A stretch of DNA of 25,898 nt from an uncultured Peptococcaceae bacterium (GTDB lineage: Bacteria; Bacillota; Peptococcia; Peptococcales; Peptococcaceae): positions 1 to 25,898 of the forward strand of contig CABQBF010000021.1 of the NCBI GenBank assembly GCA_902462325.1, in the 5' to 3' direction. Position numbers and translations under genes: made by a program. The notes beneath the pieces are model-generated. The model had not been told where the DNA came from. It ran no database searches and saw nothing but the letters and a program-made list of their open reading frames with translations. This document shows positions 1-6,308 of this stretch, piece after piece (position 1 is the stretch's first letter; every line of letters starts with the position of its first letter).

Positions 1-54
1 CAGAGCAGCTGATTTGTAATCAGCAGGTCGCGGGTTCGAGTCCCATCACCGGCT
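1..54 (+). tRNA. tRNA-Thr (anticodon UGU), 5' end cut by window
   Basis: The window opens inside the D arm. The anticodon arm is visible as stem 8-12 and 20-24 around a 7-nt loop at 13-19, with anticodon TGT at 15-17, which reads the Thr codon ACA. The T loop TTCGAGT and the 3' acceptor strand CACCGGC (47-53) plus discriminator T54 follow. CCA is not encoded. The T stem has one apparent C-A mismatch. The 5' acceptor half lies outside the window. Confidence 0.93.
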
Positions 55-55
55 T

Positions 56-89
56 AAAAAGACAACTTCGTTTCGGAGTTGTCTTTTTT
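56..89. terminator. Bidirectional intrinsic terminator between tRNA-Thr and the acetyltransferase gene
   Basis: A 14-bp stem (56-69 with 75-88, one G-T pair) closes a 5-nt loop. It is flanked by an A-run on the left and a T-run on the right. It can end the tRNA transcript rightward and the convergent acetyltransferase transcript leftward. Confidence 0.85.
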
Positions 90-133
90 GTTTGTCAGTA
101 TAAATTGTAAAAATCACACAGCCTAAACTATCC

Positions 134-889
134 TCACCAGCCCTTTTCCTCTAACAGTTTTACAAATTTTTTCTCCGATAAAATTTCATGGGTTACAAAT
201 TGCCCGTCATAAAATAAACTAAATGCAGTGAACGGCGTCGGTGCAGCTTGCGCTTGTTCAGCCGTACAGAATTGCCGCACTTGTAACGGCACATGATGTG
301 CCTCTGCTACAGCGGTTAAAAGCGGCACATATTTGGCTGTAAAAGGACACTGCTGACTATAATAAAGTACAAAACCTGATTGTGATACAATTGGCCGTTT
401 CACTTGCGGTTTGAAATGCGGTATTAGCCCATTACCGACAAAAGGTAAATACATCAACGTAAAATCCGATGTGGCAGTATCACACACCATAAAGCCCTGA
501 TGAAGTAAAAATTGAGCATCTGCTAAAAAGGGCTTTTTCTTCTTCGCTGATACAATCACCAGCCCAGTCCGCCCTTTGGCTTTGCCATCGGCAATGCAAG
601 CCTCTAATAATTGCCTGGCATAACCCTGACCCTGATATTTACCTGCCACCCACAAACAATCGATATACAAATAGCCCTCAGCTTCAATAGGCGCCCAAGC
701 CCGTTCTGCTGGTAAATATTCGATAAAACACTTGCCGCGCACATCTCCCTTTAAAAACACCAGACCATCCTCAAAACGCTGCGCTAACCATGCTTTTTTG
801 GCTAATACCTGACAATCTGCGTCATTAGTAAGTGCACAGCAAATATGCTCCTTTGCCAGATTTTCCTTTGTTACCTGAATCCATTCCAC
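134..889 (-). CDS. GNAT-family N-acetyltransferase with C-terminal YoaP-like domain
   Basis: The N-terminal half is a GNAT acetyltransferase fold with a clear acetyl-CoA loop (KYQGQGYARQLLE, about residues 85-97). The C-terminal ~80 residues resemble the YoaP domain, a thioredoxin-like segment with a single CPFT cysteine motif. The acceptor substrate is unknown. Start choice: the reading frame opens at GTG 898 (GTG-ATG-GGA-GTG), but the AAGGAG ribosome binding site lies 8 nt before the GTG at 889 and only 2 nt before the ATG. I therefore prefer 889, which gives 251 aa, about the length known for Bacillus YoaP. The gene lies 27 nt downstream of a decayed effector-binding gene on the same strand, so co-transcription is likely. 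The family call is firm; the physiological role is not known. Confidence 0.85.
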   Translation of the reverse strand: MEWIQVTKENLAKEHICCALTNDADCQVLAKKAWLAQRFEDGLVFLKGDVRGKCFIEYLPAERAWAPIEAEGYLYIDCLWVAGKYQGQGYARQLLEACIADGKAKGRTGLVIVSAKKKKPFLADAQFLLHQGFMVCDTATSDFTLMYLPFVGNGLIPHFKPQVKRPIVSQSGFVLYYSQQCPFTAKYVPLLTAVAEAHHVPLQVRQFCTAEQAQAAPTPFTAFSLFYDGQFVTHEILSEKKFVKLLEEKGW

Positions 890-916
890 TCCCATCACTC
901 CTTATCATCGTTTCTG

Positions 917-1378
917 TTAGCCTTCTACTGAAATATAAAGCGCACAGTGAGCAACACCGTCACTTGTATACATAGCTGGTATACTATATTCATAGTCGAC
1001 CGTGAAAGCCCGCTTGATATTTCCTGCCTTCTGGGCCTGCTACACCTGCTGCCAGGCTTTTTGCGTGCAAAGCTCTGCATCACCAGAAACTTCCGACACC
1101 TCATACTTCTGATAAATACCTTGTGCCACTTGTCTTTCCAATTGCGAGATAGTTGTCTCGTCTGCCGCTAAAATAGTCAAATCATAAACACCCGTTTCAT
1201 CGCTCTGATAGTTCCCATAACAAGCTATCGGAAAAACATCTTTCCTGCTGTCTCCATTCTTGTTAAACAAAACTGGAAAAACACCAGTCCATACACCCTG
1301 CCATAATTGTCTAATACATTCCATACCATGTTCCGTATTGTCTGTTTCGATTGTCACTGCTTTTAAAACATACGCCAT
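917..1378 (-). pseudogene. GyrI-like / effector-binding-domain protein interrupted by an in-frame amber codon
   Basis: Residues 1-112 look like a GyrI-like small-molecule-binding (AraC effector-binding) domain, including the IACYGNYQSDETGVYDL stretch typical of its central strand region. Translation stops at TAG 1040-1042, right after KAWQQV. The same frame then continues for 40 more codons to TAA at 917-919. The continuation reads NIKRAFTVDYE and later ALYISVEG, which is the expected C-terminal strand pattern of this fold. With the TAG ignored the protein is 153 codons, the family's usual size. A single nonsense mutation is the simplest explanation; a sequencing error or amber suppression would be alternatives. 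The gene follows the radical SAM gene by 42 nt, and a WYL regulator lies upstream. Proteins of this fold bind small aromatic or cationic ligands, but no ligand can be inferred here. Confidence 0.85.
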
Positions 1379-1420
1379 CGCGTTTCCGCCTTTCTTTTGG
1401 AAAAATTGTAGCTCATAACT

Positions 1421-2293
1421 TTATAAGTCTGGAAACAACGTCAACTGCTTTTGCGGCCTGTCCAGCGTGCGCAAATAGGTAAAAATTTGCCGATAATCAC
1501 AAACCATATTGTATTGCTGACAACGCCTATAAAACAAATTCATCAATTCCTGTTGCCTAGGGCTGGATAATTCATATTGCCTGCCATAGGTTTTGATATA
1601 ACGGGCTTTTAACCCAGGAAAGAGCTTGTCCAGTTGCTGATAAAAATATTCCCGGCTGCCCTCCCGCAAAGTAAGCCCCATGCCAAAGCAAATCACGCCG
1701 TATACTTCTGCTTCCGCGCAATACTCCAGAATGCCATTGATATTTTCGGCGGTATCATTCAAAAATGGCAGAATAGGGCTGAGCCACACCACTGTAGGAA
1801 TACCAACCTCTCGCAGCTTTAACAGTGTTTGAAAGCGTTCTTTTGTTGTGCAAACACCTGGCTCCACCTTCTTGCACAATTGTTCATCGAGGGTGGTTAA
1901 TGTCATCTGTACCACACATTTCGCTTTTCCATGGATGTACTGCAACAAATCCAAATCCCGCAAAAGACGATTGGACTTGGTATGCAGTGTCACGCCAAAT
2001 CTATAATGGCCAATCAGTTCCAATGCTTTTCTGGTATGCTGTAATTCCAATTCCAACGGAATATAGCAATCGGTCATAGCTCCGGTACCAAGCATGCAGG
2101 GTTTTCGTTTGCGCTGTAACGCCTGCTCCAGCAATTCCAGAGCATTTGCCTTTACCTCAATATCCTCAAAATCATGCTGCATCTGATAACAGCGGCTGCG
2201 GGAATCACAATAAATGCAGCCATGGGAACATCCTCGATAGAGATTAAAGCCATTCTTAGCCGATAAAATACTTTTTGCCTGTACAAAATGCAT
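1421..2293 (-). CDS. SPL-family (spore-photoproduct-lyase-like) radical SAM protein
   Basis: A radical SAM enzyme of about 290 aa. The [4Fe-4S] cysteine motif CSHGCIYC (C22, C26, C29) sits very near the N terminus after the FNLYRGC lead-in typical of SplB-like proteins. The middle has the LHTKSN and VVQMTLTT strands expected of the partial TIM barrel. It probably generates the 5'-deoxyadenosyl radical, but the substrate is unknown, and many SPL-family members are not spore photoproduct lyases. The start is ambiguous: GTG at 2299 lies 4 nt from the GGGAGG site and ATG at 2293 lies 10 nt from it; I chose ATG. An AT-rich TATTATAAAAT stretch before the site may be a -10 region. The decayed effector-binding gene and the acetyltransferase follow on the same strand. 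Confidence 0.85.
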   Translation of the reverse strand: MHFVQAKSILSAKNGFNLYRGCSHGCIYCDSRSRCYQMQHDFEDIEVKANALELLEQALQRKRKPCMLGTGAMTDCYIPLELELQHTRKALELIGHYRFGVTLHTKSNRLLRDLDLLQYIHGKAKCVVQMTLTTLDEQLCKKVEPGVCTTKERFQTLLKLREVGIPTVVWLSPILPFLNDTAENINGILEYCAEAEVYGVICFGMGLTLREGSREYFYQQLDKLFPGLKARYIKTYGRQYELSSPRQQELMNLFYRRCQQYNMVCDYRQIFTYLRTLDRPQKQLTLFPDL

Positions 2294-2345
2294 GACCACG
2301 CTTCCTCCCTTCTGCTATTTTATAATATCTTTATGATAACAGAAA

Positions 2346-2370
2346 AAAGCTGACATCCTCTGTCAGCTTT
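2346..2370 (-). terminator. Intrinsic terminator after the WYL regulator
   Basis: A perfect 10-bp stem, AAAGCTGACA (2346-2355) with TGTCAGCTTT (2361-2370), closes a 5-nt loop. On the minus strand it is followed by a T-run. It overlaps the regulator's last codons, so the downstream radical SAM gene probably has its own promoter. Confidence 0.8.
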
Positions 2371-3259
2371 TATAATGCGCATAAATTTTTTCCACCTGCT
2401 GGACAACTGCTTGCCGCAAATCCTGCGGCGCTATAATTTCTACATCCGTACCAAAAGAAAGAATATAGCCAATCAGCCACCCATCGCAAGGCATCTCAGC
2501 CGCAGCCAGTAGACTGCCATCTTCCAAAATCTGAATTTGCTCCAGCGCAAATTCATCATACACCCGATACGCCACCGCCATCGCAAAATGTAACACCACT
2601 TTCCGCTGGCTGTTTTCCTGCGCCACAGTTTGCATAGGTACCTGCTTGGCGGAAAAAATATCCTCCAACAAAGTACAAGTGAGAATACGGTTGATTTTAA
2701 ATAGGCGAAAGTCCTGCTTTTCCTGACAAAAAGCCTGGACATACCAAGCACTGGATTTATACAGCAGTTTTAGCGGCTCAATCCGACGCGTTCCCCGTTG
2801 GCCTCTGCTTCCCACATAGGTAATCTCTACCACATGCCGGTGTAAAATGGCCCACTTAAATAGCGCAAATTTTTCTTGGTCCTGACGTTCGTCGCCCCAG
2901 CGGGAAAAATCCACCTCCAGCCAGCTCTCTGTTTTCGCTGCAAATAACGCCGACAGCTTCTGCAGTACATGGCTGTCGGTTTGTTGCCATAAAGCCGACA
3001 TACTCTGCAAAGCTACTAGGATTTCCTGCTTTTCCTGCGCTGATAAAATGGCTTTCTCCAGAATAAAATCATTCAGCAAACGAATACCGCCGCCCCGCCC
3101 TTGTTCGGCATATACAGGTATACCTACGCTGCTTAAAACATCTATATCCCGATAGATTGTACGTACTGAAACCTCTAATTTTTCAGCCAACTCTGCCGCT
3201 GTGGCTTGCCCATGATCTAAAAGATAGTAAACAATCTGAAACAATCGGCTTTCTTGCAT
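2363..3259 (-). CDS. HTH/WYL-domain transcriptional regulator (YafY-like)
   Basis: A cytoplasmic DNA-binding regulator with the standard three-part layout. An N-terminal DeoR/HTH-11-type winged helix spans residues 1-60 (SVRTIYRDIDVLSSVGIPVY is the recognition region and wing). A WYL domain spans about 130-205, with WYV at 172-174 in the position of the name-giving WYL triad and an arginine-rich FRLFKINRI strand. A C-terminal WCX-type extension runs to residue 298. WYL domains sense ligands such as nucleic-acid fragments or small molecules in other systems; the ligand here is unknown. The length is normal. An AGAGGT site lies about 10 nt before the ATG. In many Bacillota, genes of this class sit beside GyrI-like effector-binding genes, as here (917-1378), so these neighbours are plausible targets. 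Confidence 0.9.
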   Translation of the reverse strand: MQESRLFQIVYYLLDHGQATAAELAEKLEVSVRTIYRDIDVLSSVGIPVYAEQGRGGGIRLLNDFILEKAILSAQEKQEILVALQSMSALWQQTDSHVLQKLSALFAAKTESWLEVDFSRWGDERQDQEKFALFKWAILHRHVVEITYVGSRGQRGTRRIEPLKLLYKSSAWYVQAFCQEKQDFRLFKINRILTCTLLEDIFSAKQVPMQTVAQENSQRKVVLHFAMAVAYRVYDEFALEQIQILEDGSLLAAAEMPCDGWLIGYILSFGTDVEIIAPQDLRQAVVQQVEKIYAHYKS

Positions 3260-3302
3260 TTCAAACTCGCACCTCTTTTACATATACAACTATTTTACCT
3301 AT

Positions 3303-3341
3303 AAAAATAGATGCCTGTAAAACCTCCAGACATCTATCTGT
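3303..3341 (-). terminator. Intrinsic terminator after the YerC/YecD gene
   Basis: ATAGATG (3307-3313) pairs with CATCTAT (3331-3337), and an inner CTG/CAG extends the stem past one mismatch. On the minus strand the stem is followed by TTTTTAT. It separates the YerC-like gene from the WYL regulator. Confidence 0.75.
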
Positions 3342-3349
3342 TTATTTAA

Positions 3350-3652
3350 TCAAAATAAATTTTTTGTTTTTAACCGTTCTATCACCAAACGATAACCGTC
3401 GGCCCCATAATGCAAACAACGCTTTACCCTGCTGATTGTAGCCGTGCTGGCACCAGTTTTATTGGCAATCTCTGTATAGGTTCGTTCCTGATCTAGCATC
3501 TTGGCCACTTCCATCCTCTGCGCCAAAGCTTTAATTTCGGAAACAGTAGAAAGATCCTCAAAAAAACGATAAAAATCTTCTCTTGTTTCTAATTGCTGCA
3601 TCGCGGCAAACAATCCGTCAACCTGTTCATCTTCCAATTTACTGTGATACAT
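3350..3652 (-). CDS. YerC/YecD-family TrpR-like transcriptional regulator
   Basis: A small all-helical DNA-binding protein of the Trp-repressor superfamily. The helix-turn-helix is clear in TYTEIANKTGASTATISRVKRCL, about residues 60-82 (TEIANKTGASTATISRV is the core), preceded by the SEIKALAQRMEVAKML helix typical of YerC/YecD. The frame opens at GTG 3661, but the AAGGG site lies 8 nt before the ATG at 3652, which gives 100 aa and fits the family length. The ligand and regulon are unknown; the family relation to TrpR does not show tryptophan sensing. The gene is monocistronic: it has its own promoter (3683-3711) and terminator (3303-3341). A palindrome over the promoter suggests autoregulation. 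Confidence 0.9.
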   Translation of the reverse strand: MYHSKLEDEQVDGLFAAMQQLETREDFYRFFEDLSTVSEIKALAQRMEVAKMLDQERTYTEIANKTGASTATISRVKRCLHYGADGYRLVIERLKTKNLF

Positions 3653-3681
3653 ATCCTGCACCCTTTCAGCTTGTAACGCTT

Positions 3682-3711
3682 TAGTATGCTAATATACTAC
3701 TACATTCGCAA
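3682..3711 (-). promoter_or_regulatory. Promoter of the YerC/YecD gene with overlapping palindromic operator
   Basis: On the minus strand there is a -35-like TTGCGA (3706-3711), a 17-nt spacer and a -10-like CATACT (3683-3688). The inverted repeat TAGTAT-N6-ATACTA (3682-3687 and 3694-3699) covers the -10 element and the spacer. This is where a dimeric HTH repressor would block transcription. Assigning it to YerC itself is inference. Confidence 0.5.
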
Positions 3712-3750
3712 CAAGTTGTCAAATAAATTTGCGCAAGAACATGACTCCCC

Positions 3751-4299
3751 TCAGGCAGCAAACACAGCGCCCAATAGGGCCGCTGTGCCAATCAACAGCA
3801 CCGGATGCACCTTAAATTTGTGAATAGCCAGAAAGCCTACAGCAGCCAGCAAAACTCCAAGCCAATCAAGCTGTATCGTTTGCCCGCCAGTCTGTATCAA
3901 AACGGTTTTGGCAATCGAATAAGCCGCGTAAAAAATCAACCCTACTACCACCGGACGAATTCCTACCGTAAACCGCTGCCACAGTTTCCCGCCTTTCTCT
4001 GTCTGCAGCACGCGCGTTACCAACATGACCAGAAAAAAAGCCGGCAGCATCAGGCCAACTGTGGAAAAAATAGCGCCCACAATTCCACCCATTTTAAAAC
4101 CTACATACGTGGCTACATTAATACCCAACGGCCCCGGCGTACTTTCTGATACCGCAATAATATTAATAAATTCCTGCGCCGACATCCAGCCCCGACCAAT
4201 TACCTCGCCCTGAATAAACGGTAAAATTCCATAGCCACCGCCAAAGCAAAACAAACCAATCATAGCGAAAACAACCATCATTTCCAAGTATAAGCTCAT
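3751..4299 (-). CDS. Chromate transporter family protein, second short subunit (CHR domain)
   Basis: A 182-aa hydrophobic protein with one CHR (chromate ion transporter) domain. The conserved FCFGGGYGILP motif is near residues 17-27 and SESTPGPLGIN is near residues 51-61, followed by about five membrane segments. Short CHR proteins work as pairs of opposite topology, and the partner gene lies directly upstream with a 4-bp ATGA overlap (4296-4299), which implies translational coupling. The family name comes from chromate efflux in Proteobacteria. In anaerobic Bacillota the real substrate of short pairs is generally unproven, so anion export is a family-level guess only. The gene ends 39 nt before the promoter of the YerC gene, and I see no strong terminator there. 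Confidence 0.9.
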   Translation of the reverse strand: MSLYLEMMVVFAMIGLFCFGGGYGILPFIQGEVIGRGWMSAQEFINIIAVSESTPGPLGINVATYVGFKMGGIVGAIFSTVGLMLPAFFLVMLVTRVLQTEKGGKLWQRFTVGIRPVVVGLIFYAAYSIAKTVLIQTGGQTIQLDWLGVLLAAVGFLAIHKFKVHPVLLIGTAALLGAVFAA

Positions 4300-4841
4300 G
4301 ACTTACGGGCCTCCTCTCCAGAACGGGTAAGCAGCCAACCAGCCAACGCGCCGCCCAAAATCAACAATACCGGATGTAAGTCCAGCACAGCCAAGCAGAA
4401 CGCAACCGCTACCAGCACCATCTGTTTTTTATTTTTCAGACAAGGCTTTCCCATTTTCACCGCAGCAGCTACAATCATGCCGACCACCGCAGCCCGAACC
4501 CACTGAAACGCACCTAGCACATGGGGATTGCTGCTATAGCGCAAAATTAAATTGGCTAAAAACACTATTATCAAAAAGGAAGGCAACGCCACGCCTAACG
4601 CACAAATAATGGCACCGATTTTGCCCTTTAAACGAAAGCCCACCGACGTAGCCGCATTAACTGCCATCATGCCCGGCAGCGATTGGGCAATCACCAAAAT
4701 CTCCGACAAATCTTCCTCTGCAATGAGATGATGTTTTTCACTAATTTCATGTTGGATAATCGGAATCATCACATAACCGCCGCCAAAGGTAAAAGCACCT
4801 ATGCGGAAAAAAATCCAAAATAACTTCCATAATTCCTGCAT
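4296..4841 (-). CDS. Chromate transporter family protein, first short subunit (CHR domain)
   Basis: A 181-aa membrane protein with a single CHR domain. TFGGGYVMIPII is near residues 17-28 and AQSLPGMMAVNAATSVGF near residues 50-67, with about five hydrophobic segments. The ATG at 4841 has a GGAGG site 7 nt upstream. An upstream in-frame extension to 4892 would run back into the leader terminator, so I reject it. The gene overlaps its partner by 4 bp, giving a two-gene operon. A structured RNA leader with an intrinsic terminator (4866-5096) precedes it, so expression probably depends on read-through or antitermination. Its sequence differs enough from the partner that they look like an anciently diverged pair. 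Confidence 0.9.
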   Translation of the reverse strand: MQELWKLFWIFFRIGAFTFGGGYVMIPIIQHEISEKHHLIAEEDLSEILVIAQSLPGMMAVNAATSVGFRLKGKIGAIICALGVALPSFLIIVFLANLILRYSSNPHVLGAFQWVRAAVVGMIVAAAVKMGKPCLKNKKQMVLVAVAFCLAVLDLHPVLLILGGALAGWLLTRSGEEARKS

Positions 4842-4865
4842 AGTTCTTCCTCCATTTTCATTTTT

Positions 4866-4903
4866 GCAGAAAAAAAACGACTGGTTGCCCAATCGTTTTT
4901 TTC
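4866..4903 (-). terminator. Leader terminator / attenuator before the chromate-transporter operon
   Basis: A 14-bp stem (4871-4884 with 4889-4902) with a 4-nt loop contains one G-U pair on the minus strand and is followed by a run of T. It ends about 15 nt before the GGAGG site of the first transporter gene, the usual place for a riboswitch-type attenuator. Confidence 0.8.
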
Positions 4904-5096
4904 ATAGAACCCCACACAGCCGTAATATCCAGCGTTTTGAACCTGCATGTGCAGGTGGGTATCCTCCTGTTATGTTCAGCGTTCCGCCTAAGCATAAGCG
5001 GCATCAAATCCAACAACAGAGCACGGATTCCCATATAAAAGGTGTTGGTCAAAAACATACCAGACATACACGCACCTAGCAGGGAGGTTTGAACCT
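4866..5096 (-). ncRNA. Structured leader RNA or small RNA upstream of the chromate-transporter genes (family not identified)
   Basis: A ~230-nt segment runs between a good minus-strand promoter and an intrinsic terminator. Visible structure on the minus strand: a possible closing helix (5082-5089 with 4908-4915, one mismatch); a two-part stem (AGGTG/CACCT at 5073-5077 and 5040-5044, then ACCA/TGGT at 5059-5062 and 5046-5049); a 7-bp hairpin CCGCTTA/TAGGCGG (4984-5001); and a hairpin at 4941-4956. The segment AAAACGCTGG (4929-4938) can pair with the distal terminator arm CCAGTCGTTTT (4874-4884) with one bulged base, which would act as an antiterminator. I match no riboswitch class by eye. The size and the closed-end layout would also fit a 6S-like RNA, so a stand-alone small RNA with read-through is the main alternative. 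A 69-codon frame inside it looks fortuitous. Confidence 0.55.
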
Positions 5097-5102
5097 GTTT
5101 TT

Positions 5103-5131
5103 ATGATAGCATATACCAAGACAGATTGCAA
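5103..5131 (-). promoter_or_regulatory. Extended -10 promoter for the leader RNA / chromate-transporter operon
   Basis: On the minus strand: -35 TTGCAA (5126-5131), a 17-nt spacer, an extended TGC, then -10 TATCAT (5103-5108). Transcription would begin near 5096. Confidence 0.65.
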
Positions 5132-5285
5132 GATACTTGAAGAATTTTTTCTTTGTTGGTGCAAAAATTTAAGACAGATTCTCATTTTGTCTTGTTGTGC
5201 AAAGTTTACATCCATACAAGATAAAAAATTCTATCGATTTTAGATAAGATTCCTGAAATTCTTTTATCTATCTCAGAAAATAAAT

Positions 5286-5293
5286 GCTATAAT
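5286..5293 (+). promoter_or_regulatory. Extended -10 element for the LysR gene at 5328
   Basis: TGCTATAAT (the TG starts at 5285-5286, TATAAT at 5288-5293) lies 35 nt before the ATG and just ahead of the AGGAG site. No good -35 is visible, as is common for extended -10 promoters. It is divergent from the leader RNA promoter at 5103-5131. Confidence 0.5.
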
Positions 5294-5327
5294 ATTAATA
5301 AAATACTCATCAATCAGGAGTGTTCTT

Positions 5328-6275
5328 ATGCGTATTGAATGGTTCAAATTTTTTCTGGATGTGGCCAAAACCGGTTCCCTGCGCACATCTGCCAATCATC
5401 TCTACATCACCCAACCAGCTTTGGGCGCAGCCATTACATCGTTAGAAAAAGAGCTGGGATATCCTTTGTTTGTGCGCACCCATTCTGGCATGCAGCTCAC
5501 CGAATATGCACGACAAACAATTCCTTTGGTACAAAATATTTTGAACAATTTAGAATCTTGCAATGAGATAAAAAAACAGTATCTTCAATCGGCAAAAAAT
5601 GATATTACTGGCTCTCTGAATATTGCCACTGTTCCCACTATTGGAATCGGTATTATGCCCGTTCTGGTTTCTAATTTCGCACAAAAATTTCCCAACATTG
5701 AGTTAGTTATCATGGAAACAAATAGTACGCTAGGCCTGAATCAGGTGCTTGACGGAAAAAGCGATGTGGGCTTTCTTGTTGTCTCCGATGAAAAAAACAG
5801 CCACACTGATTATAGCACAGAACTTCTCTGGCAAGAACGCCTTTATGCTTTTATGCGTAAGGATAATGCACTGGCACAAAAACAATCTATTTCCTTAAAA
5901 ACGCTGCGAAAATGTCCTTTGGCAATTTTGTCCTATGAGCAAGATGACTTTTCTGTCAGCGACGCTTTGTTTCGTGATTACGGAGGCGCCTTAAAGATTG
6001 TATTCCGCTCTAACAGTCATAAATTGCTGCAAAATTATGTGTTAAATACAGACTGTATCGGCCTTATACACTTCGCCCATGTTATTGAGCGAGAATCCAA
6101 CCAAGTGATGTTACCTGGTACTGTTTACATTCCTGTTAACCATTGTCCAACCAGCAAATTTGTTGCCTTTTATCACAAAAATAATCCCAAAGCGCCGCTG
6201 ATTCGTCTTTTTATCGATGCACTGCAGCAAACAATTCAACAGCATACAGCAAAAAATAAGCAAGACTCTATATGA
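5328..6275 (+). CDS. LysR-family transcriptional regulator (cassette 1)
   Basis: A 315-aa LysR regulator. The N-terminal winged HTH spans residues 1-60 (FFLDVAKTGSLRTSANHLYITQPALGAAI is the helix region, ending with the usual LEKELGYPLFVR wing). A periplasmic-binding-protein-like effector domain follows from about residue 90 (GSLNIATVPTIG). It lies divergent from the chromate-transporter leader (5096) and convergent with the SLC13-like permease gene (6309-7706), so either could be its target. The LysR gene of the second cassette borders a hydrolase/permease operon in the same way, which makes the cassette the more likely target. AGGAG lies 7 nt before the ATG. Effector unknown. Confidence 0.93.
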   Translation: MRIEWFKFFLDVAKTGSLRTSANHLYITQPALGAAITSLEKELGYPLFVRTHSGMQLTEYARQTIPLVQNILNNLESCNEIKKQYLQSAKNDITGSLNIATVPTIGIGIMPVLVSNFAQKFPNIELVIMETNSTLGLNQVLDGKSDVGFLVVSDEKNSHTDYSTELLWQERLYAFMRKDNALAQKQSISLKTLRKCPLAILSYEQDDFSVSDALFRDYGGALKIVFRSNSHKLLQNYVLNTDCIGLIHFAHVIERESNQVMLPGTVYIPVNHCPTSKFVAFYHKNNPKAPLIRLFIDALQQTIQQHTAKNKQDSI

Positions 6276-6290
6276 GTCTGCTTATTTTTT
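6255..6290. terminator. Bidirectional terminator between LysR and SLC13-like permease genes
   Basis: A 13-bp stem with one bulged A (AATAAGC/GCTTATT outer at 6255-6261 and 6280-6286; AGACTC/GAGTCT inner) closes a 5-nt loop. It has T-runs on both strands and overlaps the LysR stop codon at 6273-6275. It serves both convergent genes. Confidence 0.88.
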
Positions 6291-6308
6291 TATATCTTCG
6301 ATAAGGAG

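Noticed and set aside
1040..1042. Programmed amber recoding (pyrrolysine or suppressor) in the effector-binding gene
   Set aside because: Nothing in the window supports a recoding system, and a second gene is broken by TAA, so plain nonsense mutation is simpler.
4858..5067. A 69-codon frame (minus) running through the chromate-transporter leader RNA
   Set aside because: It crosses all the stems and the terminator, its ATG has only a weak AGGTG before it, and its composition does not look like a protein. Most likely chance, although a leader peptide cannot be fully excluded.
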